DNA from: Synechocystis sp. PCC 7338 | GTDB taxonomy: Bacteria; Cyanobacteriota; Cyanobacteriia; Cyanobacteriales; Microcystaceae | Assembly (NCBI RefSeq): GCF_018282115.1 | Contig: NZ_CP054306.1 | Coordinates: 1,163,488 to 1,227,487, forward strand | Direction of reading: 5' to 3' | DNA length: 64,000 nucleotides | In this document: piece by piece, positions 35,562-45,141 of the stretch | Layout: each line of letters opens with the position of its first letter | Numbering within the stretch: the stretch's first letter is position 1 | Position numbers and translations under genes: made by a program | Notes under the pieces: generated by a model | Database searches by the model: none | What the model was told of the DNA's origin: nothing | The model's input: only the letters and a program-made list of their open reading frames with translations

Positions 35562-36440
35562 ATGGCTTTTCGACCCCGCAAACGCTTTGGCCAACATTGG
35601 CTGAACCATCCACCAACTTTGCAGGCCATTGTGGCAGCGGCAGATATTCAGTCCGGCGCACCGCAAAGCGGATCCCAAGGCGATCGCCTGCTGGAAATTG
35701 GCCCTGGTATGGGGGTTTTGACCAAACAATTATTGGCTACGGGCAACCCGGTGGTGGCGGTGGAGCTAGACCGAGATTTATGTCTTAAATTACGAAAAAA
35801 ATTAGGGCAAAGGGAAAATTTTCTGCTCCTGGAAGGGGATGTCTTAAAACTAGATTTAAACAGCTTATTACAAGATTTTCCCCAGTTTTCCTCTCCGAAT
35901 AAAGTAGTGGCCAACATTCCCTACAACATCACCAGTCCCATTTTAGAACTACTGTTGGGCACCATCCAAAACCCCCGTTTACCTAGTTTCCAAACCATAG
36001 TTTTATTGGTACAAAAAGAAATTGCGGAACGGTTAACGGCCCAACCCAGCACTAAAGCCTACGGTGCCCTATCGGTGCGTATGCAATACCTCGCCCGGGT
36101 GGATTGGATTGTGGATGTACCCCCCAAAGCCTTTACCCCGCCGCCCAAAGTGGATTCCGCTGTTATTCGCTTAACTCCCTATCCTGTGGAGCAACTACCA
36201 GGCGCACCGCGTAGCGGATCTCTACGAGATCGTCGTTTACTGGATCAACTCCTCCGCTTAGGATTCGCCAATCGCCGTAAAATGTTACGCAATAACCTCA
36301 AGGGATTAATTGCCCCGGAACAGTTAACTACTGTATTAGAACAGTTAGCTTTGCCGAGCACTGCCCGGGCGGAAGACTTGAGCCTAGAACAATGGTTAGA
36401 GTTAACTAATTTGTTGCCGACTTTTTTACCCCCAACCTAA
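35562..36440 (+). CDS. rsmA: 16S rRNA dimethyladenosine transferase RsmA/KsgA with two repeat-derived inserts
   Basis: The 292-residue enzyme dimethylates A1518 and A1519 of 16S rRNA. Motif I is [12 protein letters not shown], the catalytic motif is [11 protein letters not shown], and the C-terminal helical domain has [12 protein letters not shown]. Two copies of a 20-bp repeat (35655-35674 and 36201-36220), read in the same frame, add the segments GAPQSGS and GAPRSGS to loops where the family normally has none. The frame is otherwise intact. The stop and the ispE start overlap as TAATG, implying coupling. The start is ATG at 35562. Confidence 0.93.
   Translation: MAFRPRKRFGQHWLNHPPTLQAIVAAADIQSGAPQSGSQGDRLLEIGPGMGVLTKQLLATGNPVVAVELDRDLCLKLRKKLGQRENFLLLEGDVLKLDLNSLLQDFPQFSSPNKVVANIPYNITSPILELLLGTIQNPRLPSFQTIVLLVQKEIAERLTAQPSTKAYGALSVRMQYLARVDWIVDVPPKAFTPPPKVDSAVIRLTPYPVEQLPGAPRSGSLRDRRLLDQLLRLGFANRRKMLRNNLKGLIAPEQLTTVLEQLALPSTARAEDLSLEQWLELTNLLPTFLPPT
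35655..35674 (+). repeat. 20-bp palindromic dispersed repeat, copy 1 (inside rsmA)
   Basis: GGCGCACCGCAAAGCGGATC matches copy 2 at 18 of 20 positions and contains the small palindrome CCGC-AAA-GCGG. It adds about eight residues before motif I of RsmA without breaking the frame, and is followed after a few bases by a GCGATCGC octamer. Confidence 0.8.
36201..36220 (+). repeat. 20-bp palindromic dispersed repeat, copy 2 (inside rsmA)
   Basis: GGCGCACCGCGTAGCGGATC contains CCGC-GTA-GCGG and is followed by a second small palindrome, GATCTC-TAC-GAGATC (36217-36231). It is read in the same frame as copy 1, giving GAPRSGS, before the helical C-terminal domain of RsmA. Confidence 0.8.
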
Positions 36441-37387
36441 TGCATTCCTACACCCTCCATGCCCCGGCCAAAATTAATCTTTTCCTCGAAATTCTTGGCG
36501 ATCGCCCCGACGGATTCCATGAATTGGTGATGGTGTTACAGAGCATTGCCCTGGGGGATGAAATTACCGTGCGGGCCAACGGTACCGATGACATCCGCCT
36601 CAGTTGTGGGGACAGTCCCCTGGCCAACGATGCCACCAATTTGGCCTACCGGGCGGCCCAGTTGATGATTAACCATTTTCGCCAGGCCCATAGTCAGTAT
36701 GGCGGCGTAGATATCACCCTGACCAAACACATTCCCATGGCGGCGGGCCTAGCAGGAGGTTCGGCCGATGCTGCGGCGGTGTTAGTAGGTTTAGACCTGC
36801 TCTGGAATTTAGGCTTAACCAGGCCAGAATTGGAACAGTTAGCGGCCCAACTGGGTTCCGATATTCCCTTTTGCATTGGGGGCGGCACGGCGATCGCCAC
36901 GGGACGGGGGGAAATCATCGATCCCTTACCGGACGGGGATTGCTTCTGGGTGGTGCTGGCCAAACACCGTTCCCTGGAAGTTTCCACCCCCTGGGCTTAC
37001 CAAACCTATCGCCAACAGTTCGGGAAAAATTACTTAAACGATGACCAATCCCAACGGGCCCGCCGCAAAACCATCCATGCAGGGCCCCTCCTCCAGGGTA
37101 TTCAGCATCGTAATCCAGGACAAATTGCCAGCCATATCCACAATGATTTAGAAAAAGTTGTTTTACCGGCCCATGAGGCTGTGGCCCAGTTACGGCAAGC
37201 ATTACAGTCCGCAGGGGGATTGGGCACCATGATGTCCGGCTCTGGCCCCAGCGTGTTTACCCTCTGTCAAGATCAAATAGAGGCAGAACGGGTGTTGGCG
37301 ATCGCCAAGGAAAAATTAAACGACCCCGATGTGGATTTTTGGTTAACTCACACCATCGGCCATGGCATTCAAATTATTGATCACTGA
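36440..37387 (+). CDS. ispE: 4-diphosphocytidyl-2-C-methyl-D-erythritol kinase IspE
   Basis: The 315-residue GHMP kinase phosphorylates CDP-methylerythritol in the MEP route to isoprenoids, feeding enzymes such as CrtE in this window. Motifs are [11 protein letters not shown] near the start, the ATP loop [17 protein letters not shown] and the C-terminal [14 protein letters not shown]. The start at 36440 overlaps the rsmA stop by one base (TAATG), an arrangement that implies translation coupling. Confidence 0.95.
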   Translation: MHSYTLHAPAKINLFLEILGDRPDGFHELVMVLQSIALGDEITVRANGTDDIRLSCGDSPLANDATNLAYRAAQLMINHFRQAHSQYGGVDITLTKHIPMAAGLAGGSADAAAVLVGLDLLWNLGLTRPELEQLAAQLGSDIPFCIGGGTAIATGRGEIIDPLPDGDCFWVVLAKHRSLEVSTPWAYQTYRQQFGKNYLNDDQSQRARRKTIHAGPLLQGIQHRNPGQIASHIHNDLEKVVLPAHEAVAQLRQALQSAGGLGTMMSGSGPSVFTLCQDQIEAERVLAIAKEKLNDPDVDFWLTHTIGHGIQIIDH

Positions 37388-37492
37388 AATTGGGCACTGA
37401 ATCAGATCAACCAATTCCGCGAAAATTCTCCCTGGGGTAGGATAACCTAACAGGGTTTTAACCCCAGATTGCCCGCCCTACCTCAATTCAGC

Positions 37493-38470
37493 ATGGATAT
37501 TAAGCATGGCTTTGTGGACTCCATTGGCCACACCCCCTTGATTCGCCTCAACAGTTTCAGTGACGAAACCGGCTGTGAAATTTTAGGCAAAGCGGAATTC
37601 CTCAACCCCGGTGGCTCTGTCAAAGACCGGGCGGCCCTGGGCATTATTGAAACGGCGGAAAAGCAAGGCCAGCTTAAACCAGGCGGCACCGTGGTGGAAG
37701 GCACAGCAGGTAATACGGGCATTGGTTTGGCCCATATTTGCAATGCCAAAGGCTATAAATGTTTAATCGTCATTCCCGATACCCAATCCCAGGAAAAAAT
37801 TGATTTGCTCCGCACCCTGGGGGCAGAAGTCAGGACAGTGCCAGCGGTGCCCTATCGAGACCCCAATAATTACGTCAAACTCTCCGGGCGTATTGCCGCA
37901 GAATTGGATAACGCTATTTGGGCCAATCAGTTTGATAATTTGGCCAATCGTCAAGCCCACTACAACAGTACAGGCCCGGAAATTTGGCAACAGACGGACG
38001 GCAATGTGTCTGCCTGGGTAGCAGCTACGGGCACTGGGGGAACCTATGCAGGGGTAGCCCTCTACCTCAAAGAACAGTCTGAGGCCGTGCAGTGCGTAGT
38101 GGCGGACCCCATGGGCAGTGGCCTGTATAGCTTCGTTAAAACCGGGGAAATTAACCCCAGCGGCAATTCCATCACTGAAGGCATTGGCAACAGTCGCATC
38201 ACCGCCAACATGGAAAATGTGCCCATTGACGATGCGGTACAAATCGATGACCCGGAAGCATTGCGGGTGGTGTACCAACTTCTCCGGCGGGATGGCCTTT
38301 TCATGGGCGGCTCTGTGGGTATTAATGTGGGGGCGGCCTACCAATTGGCCAAAAAGCTAGGGCCTGGGCACACCATTGTTACCGTGCTTTGTGACGGAGG
38401 AGCCCGTTACCAATCCCGCCTTTACAACGGGGAATGGCTGGCCAGTAAGGGGTTAACCGTTCCAGATTAG
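37493..38470 (+). CDS. Cysteine synthase (O-acetylserine sulfhydrylase)
   Basis: The 325-residue pyridoxal-phosphate enzyme makes cysteine from O-acetylserine and sulfide. The PLP lysine is in NPGGSVKDRAALGI, the substrate loop is EGTAGNTGIGLAHI, and GTGGTYAGV forms the phosphate pocket. Cysteine synthase A and B types are not easily told apart here, so no gene symbol is given. The start is ATG at 37493; a TTG at 37469 is in frame. It is separated from ispE by 105 bp. Confidence 0.93.
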   Translation: MDIKHGFVDSIGHTPLIRLNSFSDETGCEILGKAEFLNPGGSVKDRAALGIIETAEKQGQLKPGGTVVEGTAGNTGIGLAHICNAKGYKCLIVIPDTQSQEKIDLLRTLGAEVRTVPAVPYRDPNNYVKLSGRIAAELDNAIWANQFDNLANRQAHYNSTGPEIWQQTDGNVSAWVAATGTGGTYAGVALYLKEQSEAVQCVVADPMGSGLYSFVKTGEINPSGNSITEGIGNSRITANMENVPIDDAVQIDDPEALRVVYQLLRRDGLFMGGSVGINVGAAYQLAKKLGPGHTIVTVLCDGGARYQSRLYNGEWLASKGLTVPD

Positions 38471-38627
38471 TTTCGGTAGCGAGGCTCTTGCTTTTTATCC
38501 GGGAACGGGACTCATGGTGCTCTGTTTGATCACCGCTATAGAAAAAATTGGTCTAACAAGCTATGCCTTTGGGAACTGCCAAAATTTTTCAGCTTAGGTT
38601 AACCGGAAATATTCTCGGTGATAGGCC

Positions 38628-39335
38628 ATGGCGATCGTTTTTCAGCTAATTATCCTGGCCATAGGTTTCGTCCTCTTTCACCGCATGGGTTGGAGTTATC
38701 TCCAAGCTCTAGCTCAATACCAACCACTGCCTCCCGGTAAAAGGGGGCGATCAGGTCAAAAGGTCTATGTGGAAGGAATGTATAGTTCAGGAACCATTTT
38801 ACGGTCTCCCATTGCTCAGGAAGTTTGCCTCCGCTGGCGGGTTATCGTCACCGAAAAACAGGGTAAAAACAGCATTAGCCGCCTCGACCATGGTTCCTAC
38901 GGAGTGGAAAATTTTGCCATTCTACGCCGGGGCGATCGCCGTTCCTTTCTAGTTGAGCAGCAACCGGACACTGTGCTGAAGCAGATCCATGACCTGGGGG
39001 GTCACCAGGGACCTAAACATCAATACCAACAAAACTTGCTTTGGCAGAGTAATCATCCCCAGATGGTGGAGTTTTTGCAGAACAATGGCATTAACCCTGA
39101 GAACTGGTTGGGGGTGCGACGCTCCCTCACCGTCACCGAACTATTTTGGCGTACTAACGATCCTATTTTCGTCTTCGGTGAACTGACAGAACAAGAAGGA
39201 CAGTGGTGCCTGAAAGCCCATTTGCTCAGCGACCAATCCGTGGAAAAACTCAGGCGGGTGCCCAGTCTATTCCTGTTAATTGGTGTGGTTATCCTCTTTT
39301 TTGCCGGCTTGGGGATGTTCAATTTTTGGCGCTGA
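38628..39335 (+). CDS. Two-TM membrane protein, GIDE/E3-ligase-like architecture (235 aa)
   Basis: One hydrophobic segment lies at the N-terminus (1-18, AIVFQLIILAIGFVLF) and one near the C-terminus (about 210-232), enclosing a large soluble domain. The domain (VEGMYSSGTILRSPIAQEVCLRWRVIV, SYGVENFAILRRG) resembles the GIDE/MULAN domain of eukaryotic organelle ubiquitin ligases, without the RING. This likeness is by eye only. Function is unknown. The start is ATG at 38628. Confidence 0.6.
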   Translation: MAIVFQLIILAIGFVLFHRMGWSYLQALAQYQPLPPGKRGRSGQKVYVEGMYSSGTILRSPIAQEVCLRWRVIVTEKQGKNSISRLDHGSYGVENFAILRRGDRRSFLVEQQPDTVLKQIHDLGGHQGPKHQYQQNLLWQSNHPQMVEFLQNNGINPENWLGVRRSLTVTELFWRTNDPIFVFGELTEQEGQWCLKAHLLSDQSVEKLRRVPSLFLLIGVVILFFAGLGMFNFWR

Positions 39336-39385
39336 ATCTTATCCCAACGCTTAGTAATGGCAGTGACTGGTTTACCCCAGGGGCA

Positions 39386-40777
39386 TTATCGGGCCGCTAC
39401 CCCCTCACTGCGGGCGGCCAACTGCACCGCACTGGCCACGGTGGTGGCAACTCGATGGTCAAAAACCGAAGGAATAATATGTTCACTATCTAGGGTGTTG
39501 CCGTGGACCAAAGAGGCGATCGCCTTGGCCGCTTCGATGCACATGCTGGTGGTGATGATGCTAGCCCGACAGTCAATGGCTCCGCGGAAAACCCCCGGAA
39601 AAGCGAGCACATTGTTAATTTGGTTGGGGTAATCACTGCGCCCTGTGGCAATGACCGCCGCATCTTCCTGAATTAATTCTGGTTGAATTTCCGGGATGGG
39701 ATTGGCCATGGCAAACACAATCGGGTCTTTGGCCATGGATTGCACCATTTCCCTGGTCACTACCCCCGGCGCACTCACCCCTAAGAAGACATCGGCCCCG
39801 GCCATGGCATCGGCCAGACTACCTTCCGCTTCCACTGCAAAGCCCTGTTTTTTGCTATTTAAATCGGTGCGATGTTTACCCACAATGCCCTTGGAGTCAC
39901 AGATCCAAATATTTTCGGCTCCGGATTCCTGCAATAATTCGGCGATCGCCAACCCGGCGGCCCCAGCCCCATTGATGACAATACGCACCTTGGCCATGGC
40001 CTTACCGACAAATTTCAGCGCATTTAACAAGGCGGCCAGGGTAACAATGGCGGTGCCGTGCTGATCATCGTGGAAAACAGGAATATTCAATTCTTTTTTC
40101 AGGCGGGCTTCGATTTCAAAACAGCGGGGGGCGGCAATATCTTCCAAATTAACCCCCCCAAATACCGGGGCGATCGCCTTAACGGTGCGGATAATTTCCT
40201 CCGTATCCTGGGTGTCCAAACAGATGGGAAACGCATCTAGTTGGGCAAACTCCTTGAACAGCATGGCTTTCCCTTCCATCACTGGCAACGCCGCTTCGGG
40301 ACCAAGATTGCCCAAACCCAACACCGCACTGCCATCGGTCACCACCGCCACCGTGTTACTTTTGATGGTCAGGGAATAAACCTTATCCGGATCTTCGGCG
40401 ATCGCCCGGCAAATGCGCCCCACCCCCGGGGTATAGGCCATGGCCAAGTCCGACTGGGAAGTGAGGGGAATGCGACTAACGACGCTAATTTTTCCCTGGC
40501 GATGCAAATCAAAGGTGCGGTCGGATACCTTCAGTAATTTGACATTATCCAGAGCCTTAACCGCTCCAATAATTTTTTCCGCATGCTCACTGCTAGAGGC
40601 ATCTACGGAAATTTCCCGGCGGGTGAGCTTGAGATTACTTTCAATCAAGGAAATTTGCCCAAAACTTCCCCCCGCATCGGCGATCGCCTGGGTAACACTG
40701 GCCAAGGTGCCGGCATGGTTGGGTAATTCCAACAGGAGGCTGACACTATAACTCGGATTGGGGGTAAGGCTAACCAT
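39386..40777 (-). CDS. NAD(P)-dependent malic enzyme with N-terminal ACT domain
   Basis: The 463-residue enzyme decarboxylates malate to pyruvate. The N-terminal ACT domain (YSVSLLLELPNHAGTLASVT, about 5-75) is likely regulatory. The malic-enzyme core contains MAYTPGVGRICRAIAEDP, GSAVLGLGNLGPEAALPVMEGKA, VFHDDQHGTAIVTLAALLNAL and the nucleotide-binding INGAGAAGLAIAELL. The ATG at 40777 agrees with the known cyanobacterial length. It is divergent from lepB with a 190-bp gap. Confidence 0.94.
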   Translation of the reverse strand: MVSLTPNPSYSVSLLLELPNHAGTLASVTQAIADAGGSFGQISLIESNLKLTRREISVDASSSEHAEKIIGAVKALDNVKLLKVSDRTFDLHRQGKISVVSRIPLTSQSDLAMAYTPGVGRICRAIAEDPDKVYSLTIKSNTVAVVTDGSAVLGLGNLGPEAALPVMEGKAMLFKEFAQLDAFPICLDTQDTEEIIRTVKAIAPVFGGVNLEDIAAPRCFEIEARLKKELNIPVFHDDQHGTAIVTLAALLNALKFVGKAMAKVRIVINGAGAAGLAIAELLQESGAENIWICDSKGIVGKHRTDLNSKKQGFAVEAEGSLADAMAGADVFLGVSAPGVVTREMVQSMAKDPIVFAMANPIPEIQPELIQEDAAVIATGRSDYPNQINNVLAFPGVFRGAIDCRASIITTSMCIEAAKAIASLVHGNTLDSEHIIPSVFDHRVATTVASAVQLAARSEGVAAR

Positions 40778-40967
40778 AGGGCAATCGAAAAAAGGTTGAA
40801 AAGCGAAAATCGACAATCTCAGGCGGCGTTTGGGTACGCAGTCTCTCCTCGATTATGCTTGATCTGTGACCTTTGCTTACCGAGGTTTGCCCTGGCTGTC
40901 AGGGTTTGCCTATCTATCCAGCCCTAGCAATCTCCCCCCAGGACCGTTTCCCGTTCGATTCCCTTTT

Positions 40968-41537
40968 ATGCAAAATTCCCCCGCCTCTTCCCGTTGGCAA
41001 TTCATCAAGGAAAATATTCCCCTGCTCTTTGTGGCCCTGCTGTTGGCCCTGCTATTGCGTTTCTTTGTGGCAGAACCCCGCTACATTCCCTCCGACTCCA
41101 TGTTGCCCACCCTCGAACAAGGCGATCGCCTGGTGGTGGAGAAAATTTCCTACCATTTCCATCCTCCCCAGGTGGGGGACATCATCGTGTTCCATCCGCC
41201 GGAATTGTTGCAAGTGCAGGGTTACGACGGCAATCAAGCCTTTATCAAAAGGGTCATTGCCATGCCTGGGCAAACGGTGGCGGTGAACAACGGCATTGTC
41301 TACCGGGATGGACAACCCCTGAAAGAAAAATATATTTTGGAGCCGCCCCAATATAATTTGCCAGCCGTGCAGGTGCCAGAAGGTCAGGTGTTTGTCATGG
41401 GGGACAACCGCAACAACAGTAATGATTCCCATGTATGGGGATTTTTACCCCAACAAAACATCATCGGCCATGCCCTATTTCGCTTTTTTCCCGCCAGCCG
41501 CTGGGGTTCATTAGCCACCCTCCCCCTTAATTGGTAA
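40968..41537 (+). CDS. Signal peptidase I (LepB-type)
   Basis: The 189-residue enzyme cleaves signal peptides from exported proteins. One N-terminal membrane segment (about residues 14-34) is followed by the catalytic Ser in PSDSMLPTLEQGD and the catalytic Lys in FIKRVIAMPGQTV, then GDNRNNSNDSHVWG. ATG at 40968 gives MQNSPASSRWQFIKE as the N-terminus; the frame to 40866 has a less plausible extension. Cyanobacteria often have two such genes; this is likely the lepB1-type. Confidence 0.92.
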   Translation: MQNSPASSRWQFIKENIPLLFVALLLALLLRFFVAEPRYIPSDSMLPTLEQGDRLVVEKISYHFHPPQVGDIIVFHPPELLQVQGYDGNQAFIKRVIAMPGQTVAVNNGIVYRDGQPLKEKYILEPPQYNLPAVQVPEGQVFVMGDNRNNSNDSHVWGFLPQQNIIGHALFRFFPASRWGSLATLPLNW

Positions 41538-41675
41538 TTGTTAACTGATAACTGACTGATAACCGATTCACCAGTCTTCCCCGGCGATCACCGTTTGGTC
41601 GGCCCAGGGTTCGTCAATGGTGTTAGGATCTGCTGAGAAGAAGAAACGTCATAGCACATAAGGAAAACACGTTAA

Positions 41676-43832
41676 ATGCAAGAGTTTGACAAGTCCATAT
41701 CCTTCGACGGACGGGATATAAGACTCAAAATGGGAACCCTAGCCCCGCAAGCAGGAGGTTCAGTCCTCATTCAATCCGGCGATACAGCGGTGTTGGTCAC
41801 GGCGACCAGAGCTAAAGGAAGGGATGGCATTGATTTTCTACCCCTAACGGTGGACTACGAAGGACGACTCTATGCCGCAGGTCGTATTCCGGGCGGTTTT
41901 TTGCGGCGGGAAGGCCGACCCCCAGAAAAGGCCACATTAATTAGCCGCCTCATTGACCGTCCTTTACGTCCCCTATTCCCCCATTGGCTCAGGGATGAAC
42001 TACAAATAGTTGCTACCACCCTTTCCATGGACGAGGAAGTGCCCCCCGATGTTTTGGCTGTTACAGGGGCTTCAGTGGCGGTCATTCTAGCCAAAATTCC
42101 CTTCAAAGGTCCCATGGCCGCTGTGCGGGTAGGTCTAGTGGGGGATGATTTCATTATTAACCCCACTTATAGAGAGGTCTATAACGGTGATTTAGATTTG
42201 GTGGTGGCCGGTACCCCCGCCGGTATTGTCATGGTAGAAGCTGGGGCGAACCAGTTACCAGAACAGGACATTATCGAAGCGATTGATTTCGGCTATGAAG
42301 CAGTACAGGATCTGATCAACGCGCAGCAGGAATTGATGACAGACCTGAGCATCACCCTGGCCACCTCTGAACCTCCCTTGGTCAATACCACGGTGGAACA
42401 GTTCATCGAAAGTAAAGCCGCCAAAAAAATTATCACTGTACTTGGTCAATTCGACCTGGGCAAAGATGGTAGGGACGCCGCCCTCGATGAAATTAAAGCT
42501 AGTGAAGTGGAAGGGGCGATCGCCGAATTGCCGGAAACCGATCCCGTCAAACAAAGTGTGGAAGAAGACCCCAAACTAGTAGGCAATCTCTACAAAGCAT
42601 TGACCAAAAAGTTAATGCGTAAACAAATTGTCGAAGAAGGGGTGCGGGTAGACGGCCGCAAACTCGAACAGGTACGCCCCATTAGCTGTGAGGTTGGCTT
42701 TTTGCCCCGTCGAGTCCATGGCAGTGGTTTATTTAACCGGGGTTTAACCCAGGTACTATCCCTCGCCACCCTTGGTTCCCCTGGGGATGCCCAGGATTTA
42801 GCGGACGACCTCCATCCCGAGGACGAAAAACGCTACCTCCACCACTACAACTTCCCCCCCTACTCTGTGGGTGAGGCCCGCCCCATGCGCTCCCCTGGCC
42901 GCCGGGAAATTGGCCACGGTGCTTTAGCGGAACGGGCCATCATACCCGTACTTCCTCCCCAGGAAGACTTTCCCTATGTGGTGCGGGTAGTGTCAGAAGT
43001 TCTTTCTTCCAACGGTTCCACCTCCATGGGTTCCGTCTGTGGCTCCACCCTCGCTCTCATGGATGCTGGAGTACCGATTAAAAAACCCGTCAGTGGCGCC
43101 GCCATGGGTTTAATCAAAGAAGGGGATGAAATCCGCATTCTCACCGATATTCAAGGCATTGAAGATTTCCTTGGGGATATGGACTTCAAAGTGGCCGGTA
43201 CTGATTCCGGCATCACCGCCCTGCAAATGGATATGAAAATTGATGGTCTGAGCATGGAAGTCGTATCCAAGGCCATCATGCAAGCTCTCCCCGCCCGGCT
43301 CCATATCCTCGATAAAATGTTGGCCACCATCCGGGAACCCCGTCCTGAGTTGTCCCCCTTTGCGCCCCGATTATTGACCCTGAAAATTGAGCCCGAACAT
43401 ATCGGCATGGTCATTGGACCCGGTGGTAAAACCATTAAGGGCATCACCGAACAAACTAGTTGCAAGATCGATATTGCCGACGACGGTACCGTCACCATTG
43501 CCTCCAGTGAGGGGGAACGGGCAGAACGGGCCCGGCAAATGATTTACAACATGACCCGCAAACTCAATGAAGGAGAAGTGTACCTCGGTCGTGTGACCCG
43601 CATCATTCCCATTGGGGCGTTTGTGGAAGTGCTACCTGGAAAAGAAGGCATGATCCATATTTCCCAGCTAACGGAAGGCCGGGTCGGCAAGGTGGAAGAC
43701 GAAGTGGGTGTGGGTGACGAGGTCATTGTCAAAGTACGGGAAATTGACAGTAAAGGCCGCTTGAACCTGACCCGCTTGGGTATCCACCCCGATGAAGCGG
43801 CGGAAGCCCGTCGTAACGTCAGCCGGGGTTAA
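41676..43832 (+). CDS. pnp: Polyribonucleotide nucleotidyltransferase (PNPase)
   Basis: The 718-residue phosphorolytic 3'-to-5' exonuclease has two RNase PH-like domains (about 10-210 and 315-540), a linking helical domain, a KH domain ([23 protein letters not shown]) and an S1 domain ([24 protein letters not shown]). It degrades and, in cyanobacteria, polyadenylates RNA. AAGGAAAA lies upstream of the ATG at 41676. It faces the rnhB-rne genes across a 650-bp stretch with the small mutT-like gene. Confidence 0.97.
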   Translation: MQEFDKSISFDGRDIRLKMGTLAPQAGGSVLIQSGDTAVLVTATRAKGRDGIDFLPLTVDYEGRLYAAGRIPGGFLRREGRPPEKATLISRLIDRPLRPLFPHWLRDELQIVATTLSMDEEVPPDVLAVTGASVAVILAKIPFKGPMAAVRVGLVGDDFIINPTYREVYNGDLDLVVAGTPAGIVMVEAGANQLPEQDIIEAIDFGYEAVQDLINAQQELMTDLSITLATSEPPLVNTTVEQFIESKAAKKIITVLGQFDLGKDGRDAALDEIKASEVEGAIAELPETDPVKQSVEEDPKLVGNLYKALTKKLMRKQIVEEGVRVDGRKLEQVRPISCEVGFLPRRVHGSGLFNRGLTQVLSLATLGSPGDAQDLADDLHPEDEKRYLHHYNFPPYSVGEARPMRSPGRREIGHGALAERAIIPVLPPQEDFPYVVRVVSEVLSSNGSTSMGSVCGSTLALMDAGVPIKKPVSGAAMGLIKEGDEIRILTDIQGIEDFLGDMDFKVAGTDSGITALQMDMKIDGLSMEVVSKAIMQALPARLHILDKMLATIREPRPELSPFAPRLLTLKIEPEHIGMVIGPGGKTIKGITEQTSCKIDIADDGTVTIASSEGERAERARQMIYNMTRKLNEGEVYLGRVTRIIPIGAFVEVLPGKEGMIHISQLTEGRVGKVEDEVGVGDEVIVKVREIDSKGRLNLTRLGIHPDEAAEARRNVSRG

Positions 43833-43866
43833 GTTAATTTGCTTGTAGGGGTTTAGGGCTAATTGG

Positions 43867-43881
43867 CCTATGGCCCATAGG
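43867..43881. repeat. 7-bp perfect palindrome after pnp
   Basis: CCTATGG (43867-43873), C at 43874, and CCATAGG (43875-43881) form a 15-bp near-perfect inverted repeat 35 bp after the pnp stop. It may be a protein-binding site or part of the pnp 3' end. Confidence 0.4.
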
Positions 43882-43985
43882 GGTCAGACCTAAATTGATT
43901 TTGGGTTTGACCTCCCCAAGGCCCCTGATAACAAATCAATGAACTGCAATTGTTTGGCCCAACTTAACCAACTGACATCATCCCG

Positions 43986-44013
43986 ATCCCCTGGGTATCC
44001 TAACTTAGGGGAT
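43986..44013 (+). terminator. Possible terminator hairpin downstream of pnp
   Basis: ATCCCCT (43986-43992) and AGGGGAT (44007-44013) are perfect inverted arms with a 14-nt loop, followed by the T-rich stretch TTGCTTTGTTA. It lies about 160 bp after the pnp stop and before the next plus-strand gene. The T-run is interrupted, so termination efficiency is uncertain. Confidence 0.42.
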
Positions 44014-44059
44014 TTGCTTTGTTATTTACTCCAAGTTTTTATTCATACTGTTTTTTCCC

Positions 44060-44470
44060 ATGGCCCATTCTTTCCCCCATAAACAAATTGGCGTAGCGGT
44101 AATTATCAATGACCAGGGCCGGGTATTGATCGATCGCCGTCCGGTGGGGGGATCCTTTGGCGGGCTATGGGAATTTCCTGGGGGTAAACTAGAGCCGGGG
44201 GAAACCGCTGCCGAATGTATTGCGCGGGAAGTGCGAGAAGAAATTGCCATTGAAGTGGCAGTGGGGGAATCTCTGATTACCATTGACCATAGCTATCCCC
44301 AGGTACGGCTCACTTTATACGTCCATCTTTGTCAGTATCTATCGGGGCAACCCCAAACCATTGCCTGTGAAGAAGTGCGCTGGGTGGCGATCGCTGATTT
44401 GGGGGAGTATCGTTTTCCCAAAGCCAATGGGGAAATTATTCAGGCCCTGCGCCAAAAGTTTCTCAAATAA
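44060..44470 (+). CDS. Nudix hydrolase, MutT-like
   Basis: The 136-residue protein has a Nudix box running from GKLEPGETAAECIAREVREE; its last Gly is replaced (EEIAIE). A MutT-type role, cleaning oxidised nucleotides such as 8-oxo-dGTP, is the most likely function. The start is ATG at 44060. It converges on rnhB with a gap of 9 bp. Confidence 0.85.
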   Translation: MAHSFPHKQIGVAVIINDQGRVLIDRRPVGGSFGGLWEFPGGKLEPGETAAECIAREVREEIAIEVAVGESLITIDHSYPQVRLTLYVHLCQYLSGQPQTIACEEVRWVAIADLGEYRFPKANGEIIQALRQKFLK

Positions 44471-44479
44471 TCGGGCCAC

Positions 44480-45133
44480 TCAATCCAGGTTTTCAATAAT
44501 TTTGCGACAAAAAAGCGGGCGGTGTAGAGGAGTCGTACCATACTGCCTTAACCCTAGGCGATGTTTCGCTGTGCCGTAACCCTTATTACTGGCCAGATCG
44601 TAACCGGGAAAACGCTCTGCTAAACGGGTAATTAAACTATCCCGCCAAACCTTAGCTAAAATGCTGGCGGCCCCAATTAGTAAGGATTTGTCGTCTCCGC
44701 CGGTAATGGCCATTTGGGCAGAAGCAATGTGGGGTAAAGTTAAAGTGTCTCGCCCATCTACCAACACATAGGCCGGCATAACAGGCAATTTTTGCACCGC
44801 CCTCTCCATGGCCAATAGACTAGCTTGACGAATATTAATCCGGTCAATGGTGGGCACATCGGCAAAGCTAATGCCGTGGCTGTGGAGATAGGGGGGCAAT
44901 ACCTGGGCAAACTGGACACGACGTTGGGGAGACAGTTTTTTACTATCCTTCACCCCCAAAGCCTGTAATTGGTTAATGGCTTCGATGGGAACCAGCACCG
45001 CCGCCGCCACCACTGGCCCAAATAAAGCTCCCCGCCCCACTTCATCCACCCCGGCCACCAGGCGATCGCCGGATAGTCCTTGGCTCTCTTGCCACCATTG
45101 GCGATCGTTGTAACAACTGGGGGAGTAAATCAA
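44480..45133 (-). CDS. rnhB: Ribonuclease HII
   Basis: The 217-residue enzyme removes RNA from RNA-DNA hybrids and single ribonucleotides from DNA. Active-site motifs are AGVDEVGRGALFGPVVAA (Asp/Glu), DSKKLSPQRR and YVLVDGRD. The start is TTG at 45133, eight bases after the rne stop (45142), so translation may be coupled with rne. No ATG is available near it. The N-terminal 22 residues precede the first conserved motif. Confidence 0.92.
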   Translation of the reverse strand: MIYSPSCYNDRQWWQESQGLSGDRLVAGVDEVGRGALFGPVVAAAVLVPIEAINQLQALGVKDSKKLSPQRRVQFAQVLPPYLHSHGISFADVPTIDRINIRQASLLAMERAVQKLPVMPAYVLVDGRDTLTLPHIASAQMAITGGDDKSLLIGAASILAKVWRDSLITRLAERFPGYDLASNKGYGTAKHRLGLRQYGTTPLHRPLFCRKIIENLD

Positions 45134-45141
45134 GCTAATAC

